Assembly: GCF_000282495.1 (NCBI RefSeq)
Contig: NZ_AKJE01000032.1
Span: 1 to 64,000, forward strand
Direction: 5' to 3'
Length of the DNA: 64,000 nt
Source: Pseudomonas sp. GM79
GTDB taxonomy: Bacteria > Pseudomonadota > Gammaproteobacteria > Pseudomonadales > Pseudomonadaceae
Of the stretch, positions 43,851 to 54,073 are shown piece by piece. How positions within the stretch are numbered: position 1 is the stretch's first letter; each line of letters begins with the position of its first letter. The position numbers were made by a program, and so were the translations under genes. Under the pieces are notes generated by a model. That model was not told the DNA's origin and searched no databases. It saw only the letters and a list, made by a program, of their open reading frames with translations.

Positions 43851-43876
43851 AGCGCCCGGCAAAGGTGCCAGGCGCT
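43851..43876. repeat. Eleven-base stem-loop with one mismatch
   Basis: AGCGCCCGGCA pairs with TGCCAGGCGCT at ten of eleven positions around a four-base loop. It lies about 55 bases downstream of the DUF1330 gene stop and could be its terminator, though no T-run follows. Confidence 0.5.
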
Positions 43877-43929
43877 AGAAGTGTTGAGCACAGCCCCATG
43901 GGACAACGTCAGGCAATGTGTTTGTGGGA

Positions 43930-44307
43930 TTACTGCGGTGCAGGCACATAACCTTCGGTTATCACGACGGAGCCTTCAGTAGCGGCCATTCGAAGTTTTT
44001 TAGCCGCGGTGTACTCCGGCGAGTTGTAGAAGCGCTGAGCCTCGGCAAGGCTTGGAAACTCGGCAATAGCCATCACCGACTTGGGTTTTCCTTCAACAGC
44101 CGTGGCATTGAGGTTGAAAACAATCACCTTGCCACCGTACTTCGGTGCCAGCGGCCCTGCGGCTTCCATGTAGCGTTGGAAGGTCGCCTGATCGTTGATC
44201 TGGTAGTTGGCAATCATGTAGCCGTGCGGCGTTGGCTCCTGCGCCAGACAGAGACCGGCAAACGCGAACGTGATTGCAGCGACAGAAGCTGCGACCCATT
44301 TTTTCAT
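43930..44307 (-). CDS. Secreted DUF1330 family protein, 125 aa
   Basis: A ferredoxin-like DUF1330 domain behind a signal peptide (KKWVAASVAAITFAFAGLCLA). The domain shows GYMIANYQINDQATFQRYME, the LAPKYGGKVIV strand, and IAEFPSLAEAQRFYNSPEY. Most DUF1330 proteins are cytoplasmic, so export is a minor oddity. The ATG at 44307 was taken for its n-region MKKW and a GGAG site ten bases upstream. The function is unknown. It is followed on its left by a hairpin-rich gap. Confidence 0.82.
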   Translation of the reverse strand: MKKWVAASVAAITFAFAGLCLAQEPTPHGYMIANYQINDQATFQRYMEAAGPLAPKYGGKVIVFNLNATAVEGKPKSVMAIAEFPSLAEAQRFYNSPEYTAAKKLRMAATEGSVVITEGYVPAPQ

Positions 44308-44582
44308 CGTATGAACTCCCATGAGTTTGAATAACAGACAGAACGCCCCCCCGGATGAACCGGATCGGCCATCGATGGGCCATCGTGGTTTTCAAAGTAT
44401 GTGAGGGTGTGCCAGGAGGGAGTTGCCGGTTCTGCTGCTTCTACTGCCTGATCCAGCGAATTGACGCTCAAGATCAAAACAGGTGTCCGCTTACGGATGC
44501 ATGGTCACCTGAGGCCGCCGTCCTGCATGGGCCCCGGGTGCCAAATACCCATGGCGACCATGCACTGAGTCCGACGGTGAAT

Positions 44583-44999
44583 CTATAGCGGTACCGCACC
44601 GATCTGCTGCAGCAAACCCAGCAGGTCAGGCTGACCATGCTCTTCAACTATTTGACCATCGGCGAACCGATAGAAATTGACCGCCTTGACCTCAATAGTC
44701 TTTCCGGAGGGTGGAACACCCAGGAAGCTTCCATGATGCGTACCGCGCATCGTAAAGCGCGCGGCCACCCTGTCGCCCTCAATAATCAGTTCCTCAAGCG
44801 TCCACTGAATATCTGGAAAACCTGCGCGCATCATCGCAATGATCTCCTGATAGCCGTCCGGCCCCTGCAAAGGCTCAGAACGCCCCGGAACGAAAAACGT
44901 CGCCTGCGGAGAAATTAGCTCCCCGGCCAACTCATCGCTCGCGGTGTTTATGAAATCAGTGAAGCGCTTCATCAGAAGCTTTTTTGATCCCGTTTCCAT
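44583..44999 (-). CDS. SnoaL-like / ester cyclase family protein, 138 aa
   Basis: A single NTF2-fold domain of the SnoaL-like type. The landmarks are ISPQATFFVPGRSEPLQGPD, YQEIIAMMRAGFPDIQWTLE, RFTMRGTHHGSFLGVPPSGK and GQIVEEHGQPDLLGLLQQIG. The family covers polyketide cyclases and many proteins with no known reaction. The ATG follows an AGGGAAA site. It is 93 bases behind the short-chain dehydrogenase gene at 45093, same strand, and may share an operon with both dehydrogenases and the aldo/keto reductase. Confidence 0.83.
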   Translation of the reverse strand: METGSKKLLMKRFTDFINTASDELAGELISPQATFFVPGRSEPLQGPDGYQEIIAMMRAGFPDIQWTLEELIIEGDRVAARFTMRGTHHGSFLGVPPSGKTIEVKAVNFYRFADGQIVEEHGQPDLLGLLQQIGAVPL

Positions 45000-45092
45000 G
45001 ATGGTTTCCCTTTCTATGTGAGTCGTTTGTAAAACACCGCCTCGAGCTCGTTAGAGGGGTTGCGCATTAGAGAACCCCTCGCTGAAAAACCG

Positions 45093-45854
45093 TTAAGCCT
45101 GATCGGTGGGCATGATCCACAGTTCGCTGACGGCGGCATGGCGTGGCCGGGTGACCATGTAAACCACGCCATCGGCGATGTCCTCGGCCTGCAGCACCTC
45201 AGTGCTCTCGTAGAAAGCATCGATGCTGTCGCGCATCGTGCCGCTGTTATGCGAGCCCAACTCCGTGTCGACACCGCCTGGCTCCAGCACACCCACGCGG
45301 ACATGCTTCTTGGTGATCTCCTGGCGCAGGGATTCGGTGAATCCGTTCACGCCAAATTTGGTCATGTTGTAGACGCCATAGTTGGCCCAGGCTACACGGC
45401 CAGCGATCGATGAGATGTTGACGATATCGGCGACCCGGCGAGGCCCGTCTTCGGCTGCGGCCAACAAGTGCGGCAAAGCCGCGTTGGTCATGTACAACAG
45501 GCCTTTCTGGTTGATCGCAATCATCCGCTCCCATTCCTCGGGATCGGCGCCGACTATAGGGCCAAGCAGCATCAGCCCTGCGTTGTTGATGAGAATGTCC
45601 AGCCGCCCGAACCGTTCGACGACTGCCTGAACAGCCGCCTCGGATTGGGCGCGGTCGGTGATATCGGCACGTACCGCGCGGGCGCTACCGCCCGCCGCCT
45701 GGATTTGTACAACGAGGTCATCCAGGCGGTCCTGCCGACGAGCAACCAAGGCGACACTGGCGCCCTTAGCGGCGAGCGCCCGCGCGGTGGCGTGGCCAAT
45801 CCCGCTACTGGCGCCGGTGACGAGGGCAACGGTACCTGCAAGTGGTGATGTCAT
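45093..45854 (-). CDS. Short-chain dehydrogenase/reductase, 253 aa
   Basis: A classical SDR. The cofactor motif is VTGASSGIGHAT near the N-terminus, with NNAGLM and the catalytic Ser (IVNISSIAG) and Tyr/Lys (YGVYNMTKFG). The arginine-rich VARRQDRLDD after the first strand suggests NADP preference. It has an AAGGA site. The overall shape resembles YdfG-type SDRs acting on small aldehydes or beta-hydroxy acids, but the substrate cannot be told. It is 36 bases behind the second SDR gene, so the pair is probably co-transcribed. Confidence 0.88.
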   Translation of the reverse strand: MTSPLAGTVALVTGASSGIGHATARALAAKGASVALVARRQDRLDDLVVQIQAAGGSARAVRADITDRAQSEAAVQAVVERFGRLDILINNAGLMLLGPIVGADPEEWERMIAINQKGLLYMTNAALPHLLAAAEDGPRRVADIVNISSIAGRVAWANYGVYNMTKFGVNGFTESLRQEITKKHVRVGVLEPGGVDTELGSHNSGTMRDSIDAFYESTEVLQAEDIADGVVYMVTRPRHAAVSELWIMPTDQA

Positions 45855-45890
45855 GGCATGTCCTTTGTGAACCTGGGTGAAAAACGAGCG

Positions 45891-46733
45891 TCAGGCGTCG
45901 TCGTGAGCAAGAGAGGACGACAATTTACGATAGGCGTCGGCCTGTACCAGTAGCGCGTTGGCCTTGGCCTCGAAGGTCTGCACCGCATCGAAGCCCGCGG
46001 CGAAACGAACCGGCGGCTCGTCGAGCCCTGCCAGCTGCACAATCGCGTCGGCGAGCTTGGCAGGGTCACCGCCCTGTTTGCCGTCCATGCCACTCCAGGC
46101 TGTGACGGTCTCTCGCGTCCGCTGGGCATAGTCGTCGATGGAGGGTAGCGCGTAGGTGGTGGAATCGGCCGTCAGCAGTTCTGTGCGGAAGAAACCTGGC
46201 TCGACCAACATCGTGCGTATGCCGAAGGGTTCGATCTCTGGCGCGAGCGACTCGATCCATCCTTCGAGGCCGAATTTTGCCGCCGCATAGGCCGTGCAGA
46301 ACATGCCGCCAGCGATACCCGCCGTAGAGGAAATGGTCAGCAACAGACCCGAGCGCTGCTTGCGCATCACCGGCAGTGCTGCACGAGCGACGTTCATCGG
46401 ACCGAACAGCAGCGTCTCGATCTGGCTGCGCACCTGTTCCGGGCTGAGCTCTTCGAAGAAACCCGCATAGAAGTTACCCGCGTTGTTGACCAGTACGTCA
46501 ATCCGTCCGAACTTGCCGATGGCGGCCTTGACCGCGTCTTGGGCATCATCGGGACGGGTAACGTCGAGCTTGAGGGTCAGCAAGTCTTCATGCTCGCCGA
46601 TTGCCGCCAGCACTTTCCCGGCATCACGGCCGGTCGCAACGACGGCATGTCCGGCAGCGAGTGCCGCTTTGGCGATGTCTACACCCAGTCCACGGCCAGC
46701 ACCGGTGATAAACCAAACTTGTTTCTCAGTCAT
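45891..46733 (-). CDS. Short-chain dehydrogenase/reductase, 280 aa
   Basis: A second classical SDR, with ITGAGRGLGVDIAKAAL, NNAGNFY, the serine in LLTISSTAGIAG and the Tyr/Lys pair in YAAAKFGLEGW. A longer C-terminal region after ATTYALPSID-like residues probably forms the substrate lid. It is not a close paralog of the 253-residue neighbour. An AAGGA site precedes the ATG. The gene follows the aldo/keto reductase after 60 bases on the same strand, suggesting one transcript of three redox enzymes. Confidence 0.88.
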   Translation of the reverse strand: MTEKQVWFITGAGRGLGVDIAKAALAAGHAVVATGRDAGKVLAAIGEHEDLLTLKLDVTRPDDAQDAVKAAIGKFGRIDVLVNNAGNFYAGFFEELSPEQVRSQIETLLFGPMNVARAALPVMRKQRSGLLLTISSTAGIAGGMFCTAYAAAKFGLEGWIESLAPEIEPFGIRTMLVEPGFFRTELLTADSTTYALPSIDDYAQRTRETVTAWSGMDGKQGGDPAKLADAIVQLAGLDEPPVRFAAGFDAVQTFEAKANALLVQADAYRKLSSSLAHDDA

Positions 46734-46793
46734 GTGATTGTTCCTTTTCTAACGAGTACCTATTGTGTCGAGCCTCTCCTTTTGGTTGCTGCA

Positions 46794-48047
<1,254 letters not shown>

Positions 48048-48242
48048 CTACCTCTTTCATTGCCTGATTCGATCACCGATTGAAGAGTTTCAAGCGTCTT
48101 GGTCGCGCTCGTGACGCTCAGCTCATCCGTCAAATTGGGCAATCATTGAAGCGGATCGCGCAATCGATCCAGGAAGTATGGCGCTACAGTTGGCAAACGC
48201 CCGGAACACGGATCCCACTCATTCATGGAGAGCTGTCCCACT

Positions 48243-48716
48243 ATGAGCGCCCTCAACATCAATGGCCGTGACTACACGGTTGACGTAGACCCTGGCACCC
48301 CGATTCTCTGGACTCTGCGTGACGCGCTGGGCATGACCGGCACCAAGTTTGGCTGCGGGGCAGCACTGTGCGGCGCTTGTACTGTTCACCTTGATGGCCA
48401 GGCCATTCGTTCCTGCGTCACGCCTATCGCGGCCGCCGAGGGCAGGAAGATCACCACCATCGAAGCAGCAACCAACGGCAGCGACCCGGTTGGCACAGCC
48501 GTACACGAGGCATGGGTCAAACACGACGTAGCGCAATGCGGCTATTGCCAGAGCGGCCAGATCATGAGCGCGACGGCTTTCCTCAAGGCTCAACCCAAGG
48601 GCAAGCAGCCCACGGCGGCCGAGATCGACTCGGCCATGGCTGGCAACATCTGCCGCTGTGGCACTTACGCTCGTATCCGCGCGGCGGTGGCTGATGCCGC
48701 CAAAGCCCTCGCCTGA
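48243..48716 (+). CDS. [2Fe-2S] subunit of a molybdenum hydroxylase (IorA-like), 157 aa
   Basis: The small iron-sulfur subunit passing electrons from the molybdenum subunit. It has the N-terminal plant-type cluster (Cys38, Cys43, Cys46, Cys58 in FGCGAALCGACTVHLDG) and the C-terminal four-helix cluster (Cys99, Cys102, Cys137, Cys139 in CGYCQSGQ and CRCGTY). All eight ligands are present. The start at 48243 fits the family length and N-terminus; a GGAG lies 13 bases upstream, further than usual. It is 12 bases ahead of the large subunit gene, and there is no FAD subunit, as in isoquinoline 1-oxidoreductase and related aldehyde dehydrogenases. Confidence 0.92.
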   Translation: MSALNINGRDYTVDVDPGTPILWTLRDALGMTGTKFGCGAALCGACTVHLDGQAIRSCVTPIAAAEGRKITTIEAATNGSDPVGTAVHEAWVKHDVAQCGYCQSGQIMSATAFLKAQPKGKQPTAAEIDSAMAGNICRCGTYARIRAAVADAAKALA

Positions 48717-48728
48717 CTGGAGCTTGCC

Positions 48729-50969
48729 ATGTTCAACGACACCTACCCGGACGAGCTCCCCCGCGTGTTGCAACACATGCTCGAGCGCGACCAGATCGAC
48801 GGCCCCGCCACACTCCCCCGCCGCAGCTTCCTGAAAATCCTTGGTGTAGGCGGCCTGGCGCTGGGGGCATTTCCTCACCTGGCCCTGGCGCAACAGCCTG
48901 GCGACAACCGCGCAATGCCTCTCAAGCCGAGTCAGCAGCCCTCGGCATTCGTGCAGATAGCGCCCAATGGGGAAGTCACCGTAACCATCAACCGGTTGGA
49001 GTTCGGTCAGGGCGTGCAGACTGGCCTGCCGATGATCCTTGCAGAAGAGCTTGATGCTGACTGGAGCCTCGTGCGCAGCCGCAATGGTACTAGCGACATC
49101 GCCTACCAGGACCCACTCTTTGGCATGCACCTCACCGGCGGTTCCAATTCGATCAAGAACAGCTATACCCAGTACCGCGAACTGGGTGCCCGCGCTCGCG
49201 CCATGCTGCTCGCCGCGGCGGCCGCGCGCTGGAATGTGGATATGGCCAGCCTGAGCACGCAATCCGGAATGGTGCTCGGCCCCGCTGGCCGCAAAGCGAG
49301 CTATGGCGAACTGGCCGAGGCCGCGATGGCGCTGCCCGTGCCCGAAACGATCACGCTCAAGGACCCCAAAGACTTCCGAATCATTGGCCATGCCACCACC
49401 CGCATCGATGCCAAAGCCAAGAGCAGTGGCCAGCAGGATTTCGGCATCGACATGAAACTGCCAGGGCAACTAACGGCCGTGGTGGCCAGACCGCCAGTAT
49501 TCGGTGCCAGGATTTCCTCTTTAGATGACAGCGCTGCACGCGCCATCAAAGGCGTGAAAGCAGTGCTGCGCGTCCCACTTGATGGGGGGGCCGAAGGCGT
49601 GACCGTCATCGCTGACGGTTACTGGCAAGCCAAACAAGGGCGTGATGCACTGAAACTGCAATGGGATACGTCGACTGTTGAGAAGGTCGATAGCGAAAAG
49701 CAGTTGGCCGACTACCGGGAGCTCGCGGGTCGTCCTGGTCCACGGCTCTTCGAGGCGGACATGGCGCCACTGGAAACAGCGCCCCATCGATTAGACGCCG
49801 AGTTCGTGTTTCCTTACCTGGCCCATGCGCCAATGGAGCCGTTGAACTGCACAGTCAAACTGTCCGAAGAACGCTGCGAGTTATGGGTGGGCACCCAGTT
49901 TGCCGGGGCCGACAGCGCCGCGGCCGCACGTGTACTGAACCTCAAGCCCGAGCAAATTCAAATTAATGTGCAGACGGCTGGCGGCGGCTTTGGCCGGCGT
50001 GGCATAGCCACCAGCGACATTGTGGTGCTGGCATGTGAGGTGGCCAAGGCCGCGCGAATGGCCGGTTTGAATGTACCGGTGCGCACGCTATGGAGCCGCG
50101 AGGATGATATCAAAGGCGGCTACTACCGCCCCATGCACCTGCACCGCGCTCGTCTCGGTTTTGACGATACCGGCAAGGTGCTGGCCTGGGACCACGTTGT
50201 GGTAGGACAGTCCATCATCAGTGGCACCATGTTCGGGGGACGGGTGAAAAACGGCATCGACCCCACGGCGACGGAAGGCATGCGCGATCCCTACCCACTG
50301 CCAATGCGCCTGACGGTGCATCACCCAAAACTCAACGTGCCGGTGTTGTGGTGGCGCAGTGTGGGCTCCACCCACACAGCCTTCGTGATGGAGACGGTGA
50401 TCGATGAGATCGCCCGAACAACCAAACAAGATCCAGTGGCTTACAGGATGAAACTGTTTGCCGATCAAAGTCCGCGCCATCGGGCTGCATTGCAACTGGC
50501 GGTGGACAAGAGCGAGTACGGCAAACGCGAGCTGCCTGCTGGCCGAGCCTGGGGCGTTGCGGTACATGAGTCGTTCAGTTCGGTAGTGGCTTACGTCGTG
50601 GAAGCCTCGGTGCAGAACGGCCGTCCGGTACTGCACCATGTGACCGCCGGCGTCCACTGCAACCTGGTCGTCAACCCGCGCAGTGTTGAGGCCCAAGTAC
50701 AAGGTGCCGCCCTTATGGGGCTGTCAATGTGTCTGCCGGGCGGTGCCATCACCTTGAAAGACGGCGTCGTGCAACAGAGTAATTTTGCAGACTTCAGCGT
50801 TCCACGCATCACCGATATGCCGGAATTTTCCATTCATGTCGTGCCAAGCGCCGAACCACCCACAGGGATGGGGGAACCCGGCCTGCCACCGTTGGCCCCA
50901 GCCTTTGCAAACGCGGTCGCACGCCTCACCGGTAAGCCGGTGCGTGAGCTGCCCTTCAAGCTGACGTGA
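48729..50969 (+). CDS. Molybdopterin-binding subunit of a molybdenum hydroxylase (IorB-like), 746 aa
   Basis: The large catalytic subunit of a xanthine oxidase-family enzyme. A twin-arginine leader (PRRSFLKILGVGGLALGAFP) is at about residues 28-47, so the complex is probably exported with its iron-sulfur partner. Cofactor-binding landmarks include NRLEFGQGVQTGLPMILAEE, QTAGGGFGRRG, and the C-terminal PPTGMGEPGLPPLAPAFANA, where the conserved glutamate lies. The GGAG site is seven bases before the ATG. The substrate is not evident; the family oxidises N-heterocycles or aldehydes. XdhC at 40232 is its likely maturation factor. Confidence 0.9.
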   Translation: MFNDTYPDELPRVLQHMLERDQIDGPATLPRRSFLKILGVGGLALGAFPHLALAQQPGDNRAMPLKPSQQPSAFVQIAPNGEVTVTINRLEFGQGVQTGLPMILAEELDADWSLVRSRNGTSDIAYQDPLFGMHLTGGSNSIKNSYTQYRELGARARAMLLAAAAARWNVDMASLSTQSGMVLGPAGRKASYGELAEAAMALPVPETITLKDPKDFRIIGHATTRIDAKAKSSGQQDFGIDMKLPGQLTAVVARPPVFGARISSLDDSAARAIKGVKAVLRVPLDGGAEGVTVIADGYWQAKQGRDALKLQWDTSTVEKVDSEKQLADYRELAGRPGPRLFEADMAPLETAPHRLDAEFVFPYLAHAPMEPLNCTVKLSEERCELWVGTQFAGADSAAAARVLNLKPEQIQINVQTAGGGFGRRGIATSDIVVLACEVAKAARMAGLNVPVRTLWSREDDIKGGYYRPMHLHRARLGFDDTGKVLAWDHVVVGQSIISGTMFGGRVKNGIDPTATEGMRDPYPLPMRLTVHHPKLNVPVLWWRSVGSTHTAFVMETVIDEIARTTKQDPVAYRMKLFADQSPRHRAALQLAVDKSEYGKRELPAGRAWGVAVHESFSSVVAYVVEASVQNGRPVLHHVTAGVHCNLVVNPRSVEAQVQGAALMGLSMCLPGGAITLKDGVVQQSNFADFSVPRITDMPEFSIHVVPSAEPPTGMGEPGLPPLAPAFANAVARLTGKPVRELPFKLT

Positions 50970-51052
50970 CAATGGCCCCCGTCACTACCGGTTTGCGAAG
51001 TACCCAGGCGATCGGCTTCTGACACAGCAGCCTGTTACCGTACGCTGAGTCA

Positions 51053-54000
51053 TTAACGCCCGGGTATTGGACTGCCTGGGCGTTTTACAACGCGTTTCCG
51101 CCTGAGCGAGTCAGGGCTCGCAATGCGGCTCGGTTGAGGCAACCGGGGCGTACGCAGTAACACACTGATTTCATCGCAGCTGACCGCGCTGCTGAAAAAG
51201 TGGCCCTGAATTTCATCGCAGCCGTTTTCACGCAGGAAGGTTTGCTGCTCTTCGGTTTCGACACCTTCGGCAATGACCTTCAGGTTCAGTTTGTGCCCCA
51301 ACGAAATCACTGCGGTGGCGATGGCTTTGTCGTTCTCGTTGTCGGGCAGATCGCGCACGAAAGACTGGTCGATCTTGAGTCTGGCGATCGGGAAACTTTT
51401 CAATGCTGCGAGGCTGGAGTAGCCGGTGCCGAAGTCGTCGATCGAGAGACTGATCCCCATTGATTGCAGCTCCTTCATTTTGCTGATGGCTTGCTGAAGG
51501 TCTTGCATGATCAGACTTTCGGTCAGCTCCAGCTCAAGGTACATCGGGTCCAGTCCGGTTTCTTGCAAGGCATGCATCACCCGGTCGATCAGGTCCCTTT
51601 CGATGAACTGGCGTGCTGAAATATTCACCGACATAGTGATCGGCGGCCAGCCCGCATCCTGCCAGGCCTTGTTCTGTCTGCACGCGGCATGAATCACCCA
51701 GTCGCCGATGGGCACGATCAACCCGGTCTCTTCGGCCTGCGGAATGAATTTGATTGGAGACACCATGCCGAGCTCGGGGTGCTGCCAGCGGATCAGTGCC
51801 TCTACGCCGATAATCTGACCTGACTGCAAATCCACCTGTGGCTGGTACAGCAACAGGAACTCGTCATGGTTGAGTGCGTTTCGAAGCCCGTCTTGCATGG
51901 CGAGCTTGCCCTGAACCTTATTATTCATCTCGCTCGTATAGAACTGGTAACTGTTGCGACCCAGCTCCTTGGCCCGGTACATGGCGGCGTCCGCATTGCT
52001 GAGCAACGTGTCGGTATCGCTGCCGTCGGCGGGATAGGTGGCCAACCCCATGCTGCAGGTGACGTGGAGTGTATGTCCGCTGAGCTGAATCGGTCGCAGG
52101 ATGGCTTCCTGGATTTTGTGCAGGGCGGGAGTAACGCCGTCGAGGTCTGAGGGCTGGTCGAACAGGATGATCACAAACTCGTCGCCACCCAGTCGCACGA
52201 CGGTGTCGGTGCGGCGTACACACTCCAGCATGCGCTGGGCGACGGTTTTCAGCAGTTCGTCTCCAGCACTGTGCCCAAGGCTGTCATTCACCAGTTTGAA
52301 TTTGTCCAGATCGAGAAACACCACCGTCACCAGCCGGCTGTAGCGCTGAGCATAAAGTATTGCCTGCTTGAGACGGTCTTCGAGCAGTGTGCGATTCGGC
52401 AGCCCGGTCAGTGCGTCATGGTCACCCATATAGCGAATGCGCTTTTCGGTAAGTTGGCGTTCTATCGCAATGCCAGCAAGAGGTGTCGCCATGTTGATCA
52501 GTCGCGTCTCGGTCGAGCTGGGGCTGCGTACGGTGCTGGAATACAAGGCAAACGTACCCAATACCTTTCGCTCATGGGACAGAATCGGCGTCGACCAGCA
52601 CGCGCGAAATCCATAGGGCGCGGCGACTGAACGGTACTCCTCCCACAGCGGATCCAGCTCGATATCGGTGACGATAACCGGTTCTCGTCGATACACCGCG
52701 GTGCCGCATGAACCGACGTTCGGACCGATCGCAATCCCGTCAATGAGTTGGTTATAGGTTTTCGGCAAACTGGGCGCAGCCCCGTGCAGCAGGTGTTTGC
52801 CATCCTCATCCAGCACCTGGATGGACACCATCATCCCCTCCAGTTGGGACTCGACCAAGTGAGCCAGGCTGTCGAGGACTTCTGCAAGCTCGGTGCTCCT
52901 GGCGATCAGCTCCAGGACATGACCTTGCCCGGCACGGATGACAGCTTCTTGCTCTAATCGGCTGTTTTGCAAGGCGAGCCGTTCTGTGGCGATGCTCAAC
53001 TGGACCGTTCTTTTTTCCAGCTGAAGTCGGTCTTTGAGGAATTGATTCACCGCGCGAGCCATGTTGCCGATCTCGTCCTTCCCATGTTCCGCCATCGTCA
53101 AATGCGTCTGGTCAGTGCGCTCCTGACGCAATTGCCGGCTTATTTCATCCAGACGCACGAGCACATGACGCCCCATGAAGACCCGGGTCACGAACCAGGC
53201 AAACACCAGGCTGGCGCCCAACATGATCAGCACCCATTGCTGGCTACGATTTGAGTCCTCGACCAGGCGCTGCAGGGCTTGGCGATAGTCTTCGGTGTAA
53301 GCACTGGATTGCGCACGGGCCACCGCGACCAGAACCCCGGCCTCGTTCTTCAGTTCCTCATTGAAGTGCTGTATGACGTTGTGCTGATTGATGAGCCTCA
53401 GGCGCAGGGAGAAGAGATCGGACGTCTCCACATTAGCGTCGGGTAGCTTGCCTGTGGTGCGTGACAGGCGCTCATATCGGATCCGCAGCCGTTGCACAGC
53501 ATTACTGTCGACAGCCTGCGGCAGATCGAAAAGTAACACCGCCAGTTCCAGGCTGGCCCGGGTCTGGGTCGCGGTTAACCGGGCGGTGTGATCCTCCATG
53601 GTTTGCTTGAAGGTGACCTCGGTTTGCAGCAGGCTTTCTCGCAACTGCGCAACGATGTTGGCGGTATTGCGGAACATCTGACTCGACTGATGCATGTCGA
53701 GTATCGCCACGCCACTGTTCGCGGCAGTCAGCTGCTGCACCAGTTGATCAAGGGCTTCAAGCTGTTCGACGGTCGCCGCATAGCTTGAACGCAGGGTGTC
53801 GGGGGAGCGGGTTGTCAGAAGTTGATCGGTCTGGCGTTCGATCAGCAAGGTACGCTGCAGCATGTCTTGCCCATTTTGCATGCGCACCAGTCGTTCTTCC
53901 GTCAACTGGCGGGTGCCGTTGTTTGACGTGCGCAAGGCGTAGACCGCAGTTGCACCACTCGCCAGGATCAGCAGCGCCAGCGTCAGAAATGCCAGTGTGA

Positions 54001-54073
54001 ACTGTGCGCGTAGAGATTGCGGCAATAGCCGGCGTCCGAGCCGGGAAGTAACGTCCAATGTCAGGGATTCCAT
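51053..54073 (-). CDS. Membrane HAMP-GAF-GGDEF-EAL protein, 1006 aa
   Basis: A cyclic-di-GMP enzyme with a periplasmic sensor. Membrane segments at about 22-47 and 279-299 enclose a helical periplasmic domain of about 230 residues; HAMP follows to about 350. A GAF domain (about 385-540), a GGDEF domain with GGDEF at 629-633 and a RxxD inhibitory site at 620-623, and an EAL domain (EAL at 758-760, DDFGTGYSS at 879-887, EGVET at 936-940) complete it. Catalytic residues of both domains are present, so either direction of turnover is possible. Its ATG lies inside the end of the upstream binding protein gene (13-base overlap). Confidence 0.93.
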   Translation of the reverse strand: MESLTLDVTSRLGRRLLPQSLRAQFTLAFLTLALLILASGATAVYALRTSNNGTRQLTEERLVRMQNGQDMLQRTLLIERQTDQLLTTRSPDTLRSSYAATVEQLEALDQLVQQLTAANSGVAILDMHQSSQMFRNTANIVAQLRESLLQTEVTFKQTMEDHTARLTATQTRASLELAVLLFDLPQAVDSNAVQRLRIRYERLSRTTGKLPDANVETSDLFSLRLRLINQHNVIQHFNEELKNEAGVLVAVARAQSSAYTEDYRQALQRLVEDSNRSQQWVLIMLGASLVFAWFVTRVFMGRHVLVRLDEISRQLRQERTDQTHLTMAEHGKDEIGNMARAVNQFLKDRLQLEKRTVQLSIATERLALQNSRLEQEAVIRAGQGHVLELIARSTELAEVLDSLAHLVESQLEGMMVSIQVLDEDGKHLLHGAAPSLPKTYNQLIDGIAIGPNVGSCGTAVYRREPVIVTDIELDPLWEEYRSVAAPYGFRACWSTPILSHERKVLGTFALYSSTVRSPSSTETRLINMATPLAGIAIERQLTEKRIRYMGDHDALTGLPNRTLLEDRLKQAILYAQRYSRLVTVVFLDLDKFKLVNDSLGHSAGDELLKTVAQRMLECVRRTDTVVRLGGDEFVIILFDQPSDLDGVTPALHKIQEAILRPIQLSGHTLHVTCSMGLATYPADGSDTDTLLSNADAAMYRAKELGRNSYQFYTSEMNNKVQGKLAMQDGLRNALNHDEFLLLYQPQVDLQSGQIIGVEALIRWQHPELGMVSPIKFIPQAEETGLIVPIGDWVIHAACRQNKAWQDAGWPPITMSVNISARQFIERDLIDRVMHALQETGLDPMYLELELTESLIMQDLQQAISKMKELQSMGISLSIDDFGTGYSSLAALKSFPIARLKIDQSFVRDLPDNENDKAIATAVISLGHKLNLKVIAEGVETEEQQTFLRENGCDEIQGHFFSSAVSCDEISVLLRTPRLPQPSRIASPDSLRRKRVVKRPGSPIPGR
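51055..51086 (+). terminator. Probable terminator of the molybdenum hydroxylase operon
   Basis: A stem AACGCCC / GGGCGTT with a long loop, then TTT, about 85 bases after the stop codon. It overlaps the last codons of the convergent GGDEF/EAL gene. Confidence 0.5.

Noticed and set aside
44355..44588. A 77-codon open frame in the gap between the DUF1330 and SnoaL-like genes
   Set aside because: No Shine-Dalgarno, no recognisable feature, and composition unlike the coding neighbours.
48219..49469. A 416-codon open frame on the minus strand
   Set aside because: Antisense to the molybdenum hydroxylase subunits, which have complete cofactor motifs.
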